Source of the DNA: Alteribacillus iranensis
GTDB lineage: Bacteria > Bacillota > Bacilli > Bacillales > Marinococcaceae
Length of the DNA: 64,000 bases
Reading direction: 5' to 3'
Assembly (NCBI RefSeq): GCF_900113025.1
Contig: NZ_FONT01000003.1
Coordinates: 228,139-292,138, forward strand
Shown: positions 44,860 to 55,308 of the stretch, piece by piece
How the letters are laid out: the number at the start of each line of letters is the position of its first letter
How positions within the stretch are numbered: position 1 is the stretch's first letter
Position numbers and translations under genes: made by a program
The notes under the pieces: model-generated
What the model was told of the DNA's origin: nothing
The model's input: the letters and a program-made list of their open reading frames with translations, nothing else
Database searches by the model: none

Positions 44860-46104
44860 ATGGCTAAGAAAAATCGAGTGGTTATCACAGGCTTGGGGAC
44901 TGTCAACCCATTAGGCCTTGATACAGAGTCGACATGGGAAAATGTCGTGGCAGGTGTATCAGGTGTTGGTGAGTTAACACGTGTAAATAAAGATGAATTT
45001 CCAATGAAAGTCGCTGCGGAAGTGAAAGATTTTGATGCTACTTCCTTTATCGAACGGAAAAACGCACGGAAGATGGATCGATTCACTCAATTCGCTGTTG
45101 CAGCCTCTTTAATGGCACTTGATGACGCAGATTTTGAGATTACAGACGACAATGCAAACCGAGTGGGTGTATGGATTGGTTCTGGTATAGGCGGTATGGA
45201 GACGTACGAAGAACAATTTAGAAAGTTTTTGGACAAAGGCTATCGCAGGGTAAGCCCATTCTTTGTTCCTATGATGATTCCGGATATGGCATCCGGCCAA
45301 GTGTCTATTATGACAGGGGCGAAGGGCATTAATTCTTGTAGTGTGACAGCATGTGCTTCTGGAGCTAATTCCATCGGAGATGCGTTTAAAGTCATTGAGC
45401 GTGGGGACGCAGATGCAATGATCACAGGAGGCACTGAGGCTCCGATCACAAATATTTCAGTAGCCGGTTTTAGCTCCGCAAAAGCTATCTCAACAAATGA
45501 TGATCCAGCTACGGCTTCTCGACCATTCGATAAAAACCGTGATGGCTTCGTGATGGGAGAAGGGGCCGGAATTCTTATCCTTGAATCATTGGAGTCTGCT
45601 GAAAAACGAGGAGCGCATATTTATGCGGAAATTGTAGGTTATGGTGCGACAGGCGACGCGTACCATCTAACTGCGCCTGCCCCTGAGGGAGAAGGTGGAG
45701 CACGCGCTATGTCTATCGCAATAGAGGATGCCGATCTTCGTCCGGAAGATTTTCAATACATTAATGCACACGGGACGAGCACCCCTTATAACGATGAGTT
45801 TGAAACGACTGCTATTAAGAACGTGTTCGGCACTCATGCCGACAACTTAATGGTGAGTTCTACCAAGTCCATGACTGGTCATTTACTTGGAGCAGCCGGC
45901 GCCATTGAAGCAATTTTCACGACAAAAGCAATAGCAGAAGGCATTGTGCCGCCAACCATTAACTATAAAGAGCCCGATCCGAAGTGTGATTTGGATTACG
46001 TGCCAAATGAGCAGAGGAAGGCCGACATTCAGGCGGCTCTCAGTAACTCTTTAGGGTTTGGAGGACACAACGCGACGCTAGCATTTAAAAAGTTTGAAGC
46101 ATAA
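44860..46104 (+). CDS. fabF: FabF, beta-ketoacyl-ACP synthase II
   Basis: The 414-residue elongating synthase has the nucleophile cysteine in [18 protein letters not shown], a histidine in [16 protein letters not shown] and a second in [15 protein letters not shown]. It extends acyl-ACP chains. It is 57 bases after fabH and followed by a terminator, as in B. subtilis fabHA-fabF. Confidence 0.97.
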   Translation: MAKKNRVVITGLGTVNPLGLDTESTWENVVAGVSGVGELTRVNKDEFPMKVAAEVKDFDATSFIERKNARKMDRFTQFAVAASLMALDDADFEITDDNANRVGVWIGSGIGGMETYEEQFRKFLDKGYRRVSPFFVPMMIPDMASGQVSIMTGAKGINSCSVTACASGANSIGDAFKVIERGDADAMITGGTEAPITNISVAGFSSAKAISTNDDPATASRPFDKNRDGFVMGEGAGILILESLESAEKRGAHIYAEIVGYGATGDAYHLTAPAPEGEGGARAMSIAIEDADLRPEDFQYINAHGTSTPYNDEFETTAIKNVFGTHADNLMVSSTKSMTGHLLGAAGAIEAIFTTKAIAEGIVPPTINYKEPDPKCDLDYVPNEQRKADIQAALSNSLGFGGHNATLAFKKFEA

Positions 46105-46105
46105 G

Positions 46106-46148
46106 AAAAAAGCTGATCCTGGTATGCAGCCAGTGGTCAGCTTTTTTA
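46106..46148. terminator. Terminator after fabF
   Basis: aaaaaagctga pairs with tcagcttttt with an imperfect inner stem; T and A runs flank it, so it also fits the convergent LCP gene. Confidence 0.88.
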
Positions 46149-46183
46149 TACATTCAAGTCAGGTCATTCGCGATAGTTTCATG

Positions 46184-47230
46184 TCACGGAGAGGTGTTAA
46201 GATTGTTCTGTTGAATGGAACTTGACACGATGGAGTCATGTTCCATTTCTAATTCAAAAAATTCATGAAGGATTTGCCGGTTTTTCTCAAGATCAGGCTC
46301 TAACACAGCTCCTGCATGGCTGTAGCGTTGATCGGTGTAGGCATCTTCTGTAGGAATCCGCATCGTATCAATGTGGTCTACCGGATGGAGCATGATGTCT
46401 TTCCCCAAACCTATCATCTTACTTGTTGAAACATCGGTATCAAGATTAGGGCGTATCGCACCAATCAGCTGAGGAACCTTGACAACACTGCTGGCTGAAA
46501 ATAGCTTGTCCTTTAATGTCCGTAAGATTTCCTGTTGGCGTCTGACCCGGCCAAAATCATTTTCGTGGTCACTTCTGTACCGTACATAGTTCAACGTTTC
46601 TTCACCATCTAAATTATGATTGCCAGGTTGAAAGTCGATATAGACGTCACCTGAATGATCGGAGTAATACATGCGATCTTCAATTTCGATTTCAAGACCC
46701 TTCGGAGCCAAGGTGTCGACCACTTCCACAAATCCATCGAAGTTCACAGTGGCATAATAATCAATAGGAATGTTAAAGTTATCTTCCACTGTTTCTTTTA
46801 GTAAATCGATCCCTCCGAAGGAAAAGGAGGCATTAATTTTATTGTTTTGGTGCCCGGGTATTTCTACATAAGTATCTCTCATAATAGAGGCTAGCTTTAC
46901 TTCTCCGGACGTTGGCTTTAGATTAGCCAACATGATGGTATCCGTGCGAGCGGCTCCCGATTCTTTATCGTCGACTCCTACTAATAGGAAATTCAAACTC
47001 TCTTCTGGCGTTTCTTCTGTCTGCTGTTCATCATCTACCTCTGCTGGTGACCCTTCCACAGCAGGCGGGCCCGATTCTTTTATATTTTGGGCTGGATCCG
47101 TTGAATCTTCTCCCCCGAACAAATTGGTTTGAGAATAAACAATTACAGCTCCTGCTGTCATTAATATAAATAAAAATGTCCCTAATATACGTTTCTTCCT
47201 ACGGGAACGTTTCCTGCGATCCGTTCTCAC
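46184..47230 (-). CDS. LytR-CpsA-Psr family wall polymer transferase
   Basis: A 348-residue protein with a basic cytoplasmic N-terminus (RRKRSRRKKR), one membrane helix (about 14-32), an acidic linker and the LCP domain: FLLVGVDDKESGAARTDTIMLANL, SIMRDTYVEIPG and HNLDGEETLNYVRYRSDHENDFGRVRRQQEIL. LCP enzymes attach teichoic acids or capsule to peptidoglycan from undecaprenyl carriers. The GTG start follows AGGGGG. Confidence 0.93.
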   Translation of the reverse strand: MRTDRRKRSRRKKRILGTFLFILMTAGAVIVYSQTNLFGGEDSTDPAQNIKESGPPAVEGSPAEVDDEQQTEETPEESLNFLLVGVDDKESGAARTDTIMLANLKPTSGEVKLASIMRDTYVEIPGHQNNKINASFSFGGIDLLKETVEDNFNIPIDYYATVNFDGFVEVVDTLAPKGLEIEIEDRMYYSDHSGDVYIDFQPGNHNLDGEETLNYVRYRSDHENDFGRVRRQQEILRTLKDKLFSASSVVKVPQLIGAIRPNLDTDVSTSKMIGLGKDIMLHPVDHIDTMRIPTEDAYTDQRYSHAGAVLEPDLEKNRQILHEFFELEMEHDSIVSSSIQQNNLNTSP

Positions 47231-47288
47231 AATTTGACCCCCTCAAGCCTCTCATCGATATTATAACAAAGGAACGGGGTGGAGTGAA

Positions 47289-49853
47289 TTATGACAGGAA
47301 ATTTGTGTGAATATATTGCAAAACATCCCTCCGGTTTTTAATTTTATGATCGAGAATCGCTTGTTCAAGCTGGAATAAATAGTTTTTGTAGGAGGGACCG
47401 GGAGATATTCCTGCTTCTTTTAAATCATCACCGCCTACCCAGTTGGTTAAATCTTTTCTTTTGTGTCGGTAGTCTTCTATCATAGCAGATACATCTGTGT
47501 CTATAGGGTAGAGAACACAGGAAGTAAAGAGGAGAGCATGATCCTCTGTTTGGTGTGCTATGTTATGAAACATACCAGGTGTGTTGAAATAGGATCCTGG
47601 ATAGTGTTCCAACAATGAAAAAATATCATTCACTACTTTCTTTTGTTGTCTCGTTTCGGCTGCCATTCTAGCAAGAGAAGGCTTTTTAAAATCTTCGATG
47701 TACAAGCACAGAGTAATAAAAAACCAATATTCTTTCTCCGTTACCGACCAGGACTGTACCTCAGGATGACGCAAAAAGTGAGTAAGGACGGCTTCGGAAT
47801 ACGTGCTCCACACGGCCCCTGGAAGGAAGGAATCAAGCACGCCTAATTCGGACAGTCTAGTGAACACCCGAACCGGGGAAGCGGAAGAAAATAAATAGCG
47901 AAGCTCGGTTATAATTCGCGCTTTGGATAATGCGGAGATCGAACCAGTGGATTGCCGTATGAAAGCCTCTGTTTGCTCGTCCATACGGAAGCCAAACCGT
48001 TCTTCGAAACGAATGCCTCGTAAAATACGAGTAGGATCTTCCACAAAACTGAGATTATGTAGAACGCGCAACCGCTTATGATGGATATCAGAGAGACCGT
48101 GAAAATGATCAATTAATTCTCCAAAGCGGCCAGGCTGTAAAGACGCTGCGATAGCATTCATCGTAAAATCTCTTCGAAAGAGGTCTTCTTTAATGTTGGA
48201 ACGAGAGACCGTCGGGAGAGCCGCCGGCTTTTCATAGTATTCTGTACGAGAGGTCGTAAAATCTAGCTTGATCCCGCTCTCTGTCTCGACTGTCGCTGTA
48301 TAGAACGTTTCGTGACGTTTTACTGTACCGCCGATTTTATTAGCAAAAGCTTCAGCAAACTCAATGCCATTTCCCTCCAGGACGATATCAATATCCTCAT
48401 TCGGAATCCCCATAATTAAATCCCTCACAACTCCGCCAATGATAAAAGCATTCATCTTCATGGAATCCGCAAGCTCACCGACTCGTTCTAGCAGTGAAAA
48501 AGTAGGCTCGGGTAATAATTTTTCCATTTGAGGACGAATTGTAGAGGTTTCTTTTTTGGATTGTGACGATTCATGCATATGCTCAATAACATCGGTTCTA
48601 GATACAATCCCAATTATTTTGTTGTCTTCCATGACAGGTAGGCGTCCGATGTTATGTTCGATCATCAATTGCTGTATTTCTTCAAACGTGGTGGATGTCG
48701 TGATAGTGACTGGCTGTGATGTCATATAAGCTTTAACAGGAGCATGCCCATAGCCGTGCTGAGTCGCTTTATCAATATCTCGTCTTGAAATAATACCGAC
48801 GAGCTGTCCATTTTCGTTCACAACAGGTAAGCCGTTATGGCCGTAATAAAGCATGTTTTGTTTGGCTTCTTCCATCGTAGTGGCTGGGTCTATCGTTTTA
48901 ACAGGTGCTGACATAAGGTCAACGGCTTGTACGGCAGAAAGGACCATATGAGGTATCACATCAGATACTTGTTGTTTCACTTCCTCGATATCCCCGTTTT
49001 TTATGGAAGCCGAAGCCGCTTTCGAATGGCCGCCTCCATTGAAATGTTCCATCAGCTTTCCTAGTTGAAAACGATCTGTAGCAGAACGGCCGATAACAAA
49101 TACTTTATTTTTCATGTCCGTAATGGTTACTACCACATCTGCTCCCGTTGTCTCTAACACACGTGACGTTATGCTGTTAAGGCTGTTAACAAATTCAGTC
49201 GTTGCAAAAGATGCGATCACAATTTCTAACCCATCTATCTCGACATGCTCGGACTCGTTTAAAAAATGCTGAAATGCCTGTTGTTGGGATTTCGACAGAG
49301 TTTCATCGGAAAATTGCTGTACAACATCGAGCTGCATGCCATGTTCCATAAGAAAGGCGGCTGCTTTTAAGTCACGAATGGTGGTTCCCGGATATGTAAA
49401 GGAGCCGGTATCTGTGTAAAGACCAAGCGCAAAAAGCGTGGCCTCGTATGAACTGATATCAACTTTTTGGTTCATCATTTCTTCTATGATGATGGTTACG
49501 GCTGCTCCTGTGTCTTGTATGATGTATGTATCCTCTGATGAATTCGTATCTTGAGGAAGAGGGTGGTGGTCATACACAGTGATGGACACCTTTTTTTCCT
49601 TTAACTTCGAAGCACCGACCGTACGCGTGATGGTATTCACATCCGTTAAGATAACATGAGTGATCTCCTCCCATGCCACTTGTGACTCGGAAAGAAATGA
49701 AAAACTATCTCGGTATATGGCTAAGTATTGCTTCACTTGATCGGACTGCAAGGAAGGAAGCACCATCTTTGCATGGGGGTGAAGCTTAGATGCAGCAACG
49801 AGGGATGCTAACGCATCGAAATCCATATTTTCATGAGTTAAAATTATCTCCAT
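47289..49853 (-). CDS. DHH-CBS-tRNA nucleotidyltransferase fusion (A-adding type)
   Basis: An 854-residue multidomain protein. The DHH domain has DFDALAS and DHH at 95-97, and DHHA1 has FNGGGHSKAAS. Two CBS domains follow at about 312-430, then a class II poly(A) polymerase/tRNA nucleotidyltransferase head (IIGGVVRDLIMGIPNEDIDIVLEG, with the catalytic DxD) and RNA-binding tail. The same architecture is found in A-adding enzymes of bacteria where CC-addition and A-addition to tRNA are done by two separate proteins, so a CC-adding partner is expected elsewhere (inference). The role of the DHH half is unclear. Confidence 0.88.
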   Translation of the reverse strand: MEIILTHENMDFDALASLVAASKLHPHAKMVLPSLQSDQVKQYLAIYRDSFSFLSESQVAWEEITHVILTDVNTITRTVGASKLKEKKVSITVYDHHPLPQDTNSSEDTYIIQDTGAAVTIIIEEMMNQKVDISSYEATLFALGLYTDTGSFTYPGTTIRDLKAAAFLMEHGMQLDVVQQFSDETLSKSQQQAFQHFLNESEHVEIDGLEIVIASFATTEFVNSLNSITSRVLETTGADVVVTITDMKNKVFVIGRSATDRFQLGKLMEHFNGGGHSKAASASIKNGDIEEVKQQVSDVIPHMVLSAVQAVDLMSAPVKTIDPATTMEEAKQNMLYYGHNGLPVVNENGQLVGIISRRDIDKATQHGYGHAPVKAYMTSQPVTITTSTTFEEIQQLMIEHNIGRLPVMEDNKIIGIVSRTDVIEHMHESSQSKKETSTIRPQMEKLLPEPTFSLLERVGELADSMKMNAFIIGGVVRDLIMGIPNEDIDIVLEGNGIEFAEAFANKIGGTVKRHETFYTATVETESGIKLDFTTSRTEYYEKPAALPTVSRSNIKEDLFRRDFTMNAIAASLQPGRFGELIDHFHGLSDIHHKRLRVLHNLSFVEDPTRILRGIRFEERFGFRMDEQTEAFIRQSTGSISALSKARIITELRYLFSSASPVRVFTRLSELGVLDSFLPGAVWSTYSEAVLTHFLRHPEVQSWSVTEKEYWFFITLCLYIEDFKKPSLARMAAETRQQKKVVNDIFSLLEHYPGSYFNTPGMFHNIAHQTEDHALLFTSCVLYPIDTDVSAMIEDYRHKRKDLTNWVGGDDLKEAGISPGPSYKNYLFQLEQAILDHKIKNRRDVLQYIHTNFLS

Positions 49854-49874
49854 TTATATCCTCCCATCTCTCAC

Positions 49875-50156
49875 TTACTGATCATTTTTTATCCGCATGA
49901 GCTGTTGATGAAACTCTTTTAAAGCGAGAGTGACTATCATTTCCGTCGTGTTTTCTGAAGCGTTTACTCCGACCTCATCAAAATAACGCATGATATCTTC
50001 TATTTGGTCTTTTTGTTCTTTGTAGAGGCGCAGGTGAGTAAAATATGTTTCATTCCCTAAATGTCTGGCTCGTTCATTTAATTCCCGAACAAGATCGTCA
50101 TACTCCTCCATTTTCTCGTATAATTCGTTTTGTAATTTTTCCCGATGAGTAGTCAT
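49875..50156 (-). CDS. Hypothetical coiled-coil protein
   Basis: A 93-residue, soluble, mostly helical protein. The first 60 residues (ELYEKMEEYDDLVRELNERARHL and on) look like a coiled-coil, and the rest has LALKEFHQQLMRI. No family recognised. It lies 21 bases upstream of the nucleotidyltransferase fusion and probably shares its transcript. Confidence 0.65.
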   Translation of the reverse strand: MTTHREKLQNELYEKMEEYDDLVRELNERARHLGNETYFTHLRLYKEQKDQIEDIMRYFDEVGVNASENTTEMIVTLALKEFHQQLMRIKNDQ

Positions 50157-50249
50157 TCAAATCCCCTTTTGCATAGTGTAGTAAAGGCTGGCATCGCACA
50201 ACCAATGATGTCCTTACTATTACTAAACTTTGGATAAGGAGCGGTGTCT

Positions 50250-50459
50250 ATGACCGCGAGACTAATGATGTGGTGCACCGGCTGCGGCTTAGCTGCAGGC
50301 GGTGGCATTTGTTTAATTGCCTACCTTAATTATATCCCAGCCGGGTTGTCATTTTTGGGATATTTTATGTTTGTTAGTAGAAGAATGGAAACCATTATTT
50401 TTGCGATAGGACTTCTTTTAATGGCCGCCAGTATTTGTTTTCCGGAAAAATATAGATAG
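50250..50459 (+). CDS. Small membrane protein
   Basis: A 69-residue protein with two helices (about 8-24 and 47-61) and cysteines in WCTGCG. The ATG at 50250 is 8 bases after AAGGAG; the in-frame GTG at 50244 is too close to it. The protein resembles the short hypothetical membrane proteins common in Bacillus; no family is named. Confidence 0.65.
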   Translation: MTARLMMWCTGCGLAAGGGICLIAYLNYIPAGLSFLGYFMFVSRRMETIIFAIGLLLMAASICFPEKYR

Positions 50460-50539
50460 AAATACAAAGGCAGGCAGAATAAAACATTTTCTCTCTGACT
50501 ATACTGTGGATACTACTGGATATCAAGGAGGGTGAGGAC

Positions 50540-51292
50540 ATGGCCCGGATCCGTGACGTATGGATAAATTGGTTTGAGGGAGAAGAAAACGGGTATAATG
50601 TATGTCCTTTTCAAGAATGGACGTCAGAAGACAGAATTGAAGTATTAGAACAAGCAGAAATTGTAAAAGTAACAGAACGATTATTTGATTTTATCGAAAA
50701 CCGTATGGAGGACATTCCGGAAGAGCTCTTGCATGAAGTGTATCAAAAAAGTGTGCTTCGTAAAAACATGACAAAGATCACGCTAGATTATTGCTTTGTT
50801 ATGTTTGATGGCGAGCGAGCATTAGCCATCGATACACTAGGTTATCAGACACCTATACGAAAAAGCCGTCTTACTACGAAGCAAGAGCGGCTCACGAAAG
50901 AAATTATGGAAAGTCATTCAGAGAAAAAGAAATGTTTTGATCTGTCGTTTGATCCGCCGCCGAAAGAATATCACATTCTTTCACCGCATCCCAAGTATAT
51001 GGTTGGATTGACGCGAAAAGAACGACAATTAAAGCAGTTACTGTTTATGGCTTTGGATCAACTGCAAACCTCCGGGACCTCGGCTGAAACAAGATATTGG
51101 TACACAGAATGGAATCCTGCCGGATACGAAGAGGTGCAAATGAATGAGAAAGAGGAAGTCTGGGATCGTTTATTTGATGAAGTAAAACATGGATGGTCGG
51201 ATTCTCATTATGATTTGTGCCAGAAAATGATCAAAGGACAGCCATTCTTTGAAAAGATTTGGAACATGCATCACGAAGAAGAAGTGAAATAA
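50540..51292 (+). CDS. yjbA: YjbA family protein (DUF3603)
   Basis: The 250-residue soluble protein matches B. subtilis YjbA in length and order: [22 protein letters not shown] at the start, [26 protein letters not shown] in the middle and RYWYTEWNP near the end. Function unknown. In B. subtilis yjbA lies beside trpS and not far from fabHA-fabF, as here. GGAGGGTGAGG precedes the ATG. Confidence 0.92.
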   Translation: MARIRDVWINWFEGEENGYNVCPFQEWTSEDRIEVLEQAEIVKVTERLFDFIENRMEDIPEELLHEVYQKSVLRKNMTKITLDYCFVMFDGERALAIDTLGYQTPIRKSRLTTKQERLTKEIMESHSEKKKCFDLSFDPPPKEYHILSPHPKYMVGLTRKERQLKQLLFMALDQLQTSGTSAETRYWYTEWNPAGYEEVQMNEKEEVWDRLFDEVKHGWSDSHYDLCQKMIKGQPFFEKIWNMHHEEEVK

Positions 51293-51347
51293 CGTTGAAA
51301 CATAGGAGAACATACCCGCTTCGTCTGTCTTATAAGGGAAGAGAAGC

Positions 51348-51376
51348 TTTACAGAGAGATAATAGTTTTCTATAAT
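51348..51376 (+). promoter_or_regulatory. Promoter of the 38-residue membrane protein
   Basis: TTTACA (51348-51353) and consensus TATAAT (51371-51376) are exactly 17 bp apart, about 40 bases upstream of the small gene. Confidence 0.75.
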
Positions 51377-51413
51377 AGATGGTAGAACAAGACAATGAGG
51401 CAGGTGGACAAGC

Positions 51414-51530
51414 ATGATGGATGGATTCGTTACTGTAGTAATGCAAATTTCGACAATCGTTTTTGCCCTCGGAACAGTGGGCATCAGCTTTTGGGTAGGC
51501 AAAGTGTGGCAGAAAGACAAAGGCTATTAA
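51414..51530 (+). CDS. 38-residue single-helix membrane protein
   Basis: ATG at 51414 (or 51417) follows GGTGGA and encodes MMDGFVTVVMQISTIVFALG followed by TVGISFWVGKVWQKDKGY. Residues 5-28 form one membrane helix with a short positively charged C-terminal tail. The gene has its own consensus promoter and a terminator-like hairpin immediately after the stop, strong signs of a real gene. Family unknown to me. Confidence 0.75.
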   Translation: MMDGFVTVVMQISTIVFALGTVGISFWVGKVWQKDKGY

Positions 51531-51537
51531 GATAAGT

Positions 51538-51580
51538 AAAACACAAGCGACCTGAGTGGTGCAGGACATTTGTGTTTTTA
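51538..51580 (+). terminator. Terminator of the small membrane protein gene
   Basis: aaaacacaa pairs with ttgtgtttt and a T-rich end follows. Confidence 0.75.
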
Positions 51581-51728
51581 GCAGAAACACAATAGTTTCT
51601 GACGTAAAAGGATGACGAGCATCGCCGTTTCCACAGAACATGGAATACATAGGCGGTGTTCTTTTTTATTGGCATGCCATCTAAGTGGTTCGTACATTAC
51701 GAACCATACCTTTCCTATATTTCAGGAA

Positions 51729-51770
51729 AAACCAGGGACAACCATGGCCGGTTATCCCTGGTTTATTTTG
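51729..51770. terminator. Orphan terminator-like hairpin
   Basis: A perfect 10-bp stem, aaaccaggga with tccctggttt, around a 16-base loop and followed by a T-rich run. No gene end lies nearby on the + strand, so a small RNA or decayed gene may end here. Confidence 0.6.
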
Positions 51771-51863
51771 GTACGTGTAACTTTTATGGAGATAGGCGTC
51801 CCCATGGGGGCGGGGTCTCTTTCCTTCTCTTGGCGGCCTGGCTCTCCTTGCGCATTTCTATTT

Positions 51864-51955
51864 GTCTAGCTCCAGGTGCCATCGGCTCGAGGTCGCTTCA
51901 ACCCGTGCTGCGGCGGCAAGCCACCTTGACGGGTCTCCAGCGCTTGTCGAATAGC
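51864..51955 (+). repeat. Dispersed tctagctcc-type intergenic repeat
   Basis: Begins gtctagctccaggtgccatc and continues ggctcgaggtcgcttc, like the elements at 16503-16650, 53464 and 63919. It is GC-rich with short inverted repeats (gacgggt/acccgt) typical of mobile intergenic elements. Confidence 0.6.
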
Positions 51956-51960
51956 GATTC

Positions 51961-52127
51961 TTCTGCTAAAAACGCAAACGACAGGCAGGGAACTTTTGCT
52001 TAGTACACAAACATAAACAGTCGATCTTCTGCTAAGATCACAAACGTCAGGATACGGATCCTTTGCTAAATACACGAACGTCAGTAGTTGATCTTCTTCT
52101 AGGACCGCAAACAGAGGTCGGTACGTC
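51961..52127 (+). repeat. Degenerate 33-34-bp tandem repeats, five copies
   Basis: Units start at 51961, 51994, 52027, 52061 and 52094 with a consensus ttctgctaaatacacaaacg then tcag and a variable end, often gatc. They follow directly on the dispersed repeat and end before the 3' end of trpS. No coding frame spans them convincingly. Confidence 0.65.
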
Positions 52128-52199
52128 GTGTACTAGCTAACGCAAAAGTCAACGCAAAAGTCAGCATGTCCTGTACAAGAGCCTTTTGCTTTTCTTTAG

Positions 52200-53463
<1,264 letters not shown>

Positions 53464-53535
53464 TAACATTCATGGAGTGATGTCTAGCTCCAGCGACCAG
53501 ACGCTCTGGAGGCCCACACGATGTGGGTGGTTTTA
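53464..53535 (+). repeat. Dispersed tctagctcc-type intergenic repeat
   Basis: Starts taacattcatggagtgatg and continues tctagctccagcg; the first 32 bases are identical to the element at 63919. A cccac/gtggg hairpin follows at about 53514-53528. Confidence 0.7.
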
Positions 53536-53645
53536 GTAGAAGTTCCTTTTTCTTTAGCCGATCTTCCTTACACACTTTCGCTTTTCTTATGCATGTCTTC
53601 CTTCGATATTGCATATAGTAGGACAAACTGATGAGGAGACTTAAC

Positions 53646-54731
53646 ATGAAGGTTCATATTCTTACAGCGGGTTACGGGAAAGGGCATGATCGTGCAGCCG
53701 AATTATTACAGAGAAGAGCTGAGGACCGTCAGGATGTCGCGCAAATTTTTCGGCCCTTGGAAGAACGGATGCTGTATCTCTTTCAAAGTAGCAAAATCGC
53801 ATATAAATATAGCATACGGTTTTATCCAGACATTTGGAGAACCATTGCTGCGATGGAAACGGCATCTATACAGCCTGTCATAGGATGGTTATCACGCCGA
53901 CTTGATCCGTCATTTATGACTATATTTCGTTCGGATTTTATTTTATCAGTTCATCCGCTGCTGACTGCTGTTGCTGCAGATATAAAAGCTCGCCATCGCA
54001 TTCGTACCCCCTTATATAATATCGCCACAGATTATTGGACGCCGCCTATAACGAGTCACCCTATGGTAAATGGATGGTTTACCTCGAAATTGGATAAACC
54101 TTCTTTTATACAGTCAGGACAATTTGTATGTCCGACGGGACTTCCTGCTTTGATGGAGAAAAGGAAGCTCTCAAAAAAAGAAACCCATCTTCGGAATGGC
54201 TGGGATGGAAATAAACCACTGATTCTTTTGTGCGGGGGAGGAACAGGGTGGTTTCCCTACAAAAAAGTGCTGAACGTCCTTACAAAACGGGAGACGCCTT
54301 CAACGATCGTTATGATGGGAGACAAAAAAGCAAGAAAAAAGGAAATGGTCATTCGAGGCCATGATGTGTATGTCAAAACGTTTTCAGCCGATTATTTGGA
54401 ATACTTGCAGGCCGCAGATTTACTAATAAGCAAAGCAGGGGGAATGACGATGGCAGAAGCGGCATTAGGAGAAGTCCCTCTTATCATTTATTCTCCGCTT
54501 CCCGGACAAGAAGAGAAAAATGCCGCACGGTTTGTAGAGAACAAAGCTGCCTATTGGGCGCACTCAACCCAGGCTATAAAGGTACAAGCTGATGAATTAC
54601 TAAACGATCCGTTTAAGCAAGTAAAATGGAAGAGAAGACTCCGGCGAATGAAAGAGGAAAATAGTGTAGACACAATACTAAGTATCTCGAAGACTTTCTC
54701 ATGGGAAGAAAAGAGGAAGGAGTATGAATGA
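53646..54731 (+). CDS. Glycosyltransferase of the GT28/MGDG-synthase type
   Basis: The 361-residue protein has the MGDG synthase N-terminal domain (KVHILTAGYGKGHDRAAELL, then a ATDYWTPP segment) and a GT-B C-terminal domain with LLCGGGTGWFPY and SKAGGMTMAEAALGEVPLIIYSPLPGQEEKNA, the UDP-sugar binding signature. It is related to UgtP, which makes glucosyl-diacylglycerol, but is a more distant relative with an unknown acceptor. ATG 53646 follows GAGGAG. The next gene overlaps its stop (ATGA). Confidence 0.85.
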   Translation: MKVHILTAGYGKGHDRAAELLQRRAEDRQDVAQIFRPLEERMLYLFQSSKIAYKYSIRFYPDIWRTIAAMETASIQPVIGWLSRRLDPSFMTIFRSDFILSVHPLLTAVAADIKARHRIRTPLYNIATDYWTPPITSHPMVNGWFTSKLDKPSFIQSGQFVCPTGLPALMEKRKLSKKETHLRNGWDGNKPLILLCGGGTGWFPYKKVLNVLTKRETPSTIVMMGDKKARKKEMVIRGHDVYVKTFSADYLEYLQAADLLISKAGGMTMAEAALGEVPLIIYSPLPGQEEKNAARFVENKAAYWAHSTQAIKVQADELLNDPFKQVKWKRRLRRMKEENSVDTILSISKTFSWEEKRKEYE

Positions 54732-55288
54732 TGCACTTTTTTAGAAAGAGATTAACTTTCTTAGCGGTTTGTGGCATTATTCTGTTATCAGGGATGTATT
54801 ATCAAGCAGCTACCACTCCTGTAGAAGAAGCAGTACGAGCGACATCTGACTACGAGACGGCAGGAGCGATGGAGAAAGCTCCGGATGTAAAGTTACCGGG
54901 AATGGACGGAGATATGTACACAGTCGGACAGTTTTCGGACAAACCGCTTCTTCTCACATTTTTTGCGAGCTGGTGTGATATCTGTCAGAAAGAGCTTCCG
55001 CAGTTATCGCAACTTTACGAGTCGAATAAAGATAAGTTTCACGTGGCAGCTGTCAATGCCACCTCAAAAGAGTATCGAAAAGAAGACGTCTATTCCTTCG
55101 TCCGGGAAGCAAAGTTATCGATGCCTGTGTTGCTGGATAAAGAAGGAGAGGCCATAGAGGCGTTTCATGTTTCGATGGTACCCGTCTCCTTTCTTATCGA
55201 TACAAATGGTACGATCCAAAATACCTTTTATGGACCGATTTCAGCTGATGAATTAAATAAAGAGCTGAGATCCATTCCCAGCTCTTAG
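54728..55288 (+). CDS. ResA/TlpA-like thiol-disulfide oxidoreductase
   Basis: The 186-residue protein has an N-terminal membrane anchor (about 7-25) and a thioredoxin-like domain outside the membrane. The active site is FFASWCDICQKELPQL, a normal CxxC, and VSMVPVSFLID carries the cis-proline. Proteins of this type reduce apocytochrome c or other exported thiols. It overlaps the glycosyltransferase by 4 bases (ATGA) with AAGGAG upstream. Unlike the gene at 31598 it uses cysteine at the first redox site. Confidence 0.9.
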   Translation: MMHFFRKRLTFLAVCGIILLSGMYYQAATTPVEEAVRATSDYETAGAMEKAPDVKLPGMDGDMYTVGQFSDKPLLLTFFASWCDICQKELPQLSQLYESNKDKFHVAAVNATSKEYRKEDVYSFVREAKLSMPVLLDKEGEAIEAFHVSMVPVSFLIDTNGTIQNTFYGPISADELNKELRSIPSS

Positions 55289-55290
55289 CT
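55258..55290. terminator. Terminator overlapping convergent gene ends
   Basis: agagctg pairs with cagctct around an 11-base loop with A/T flanks, covering the stop codon of the redox gene. Confidence 0.6.
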
Positions 55291-55308
55291 TGTCCAGCCT
55301 TCAGCTTG

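Noticed and set aside
51612..52003. Open frames of 85-115 codons over the intergenic repeats before trpS
   Set aside because: They run through a terminator-like hairpin and repeat elements, have no ribosome binding site and have low-complexity products.
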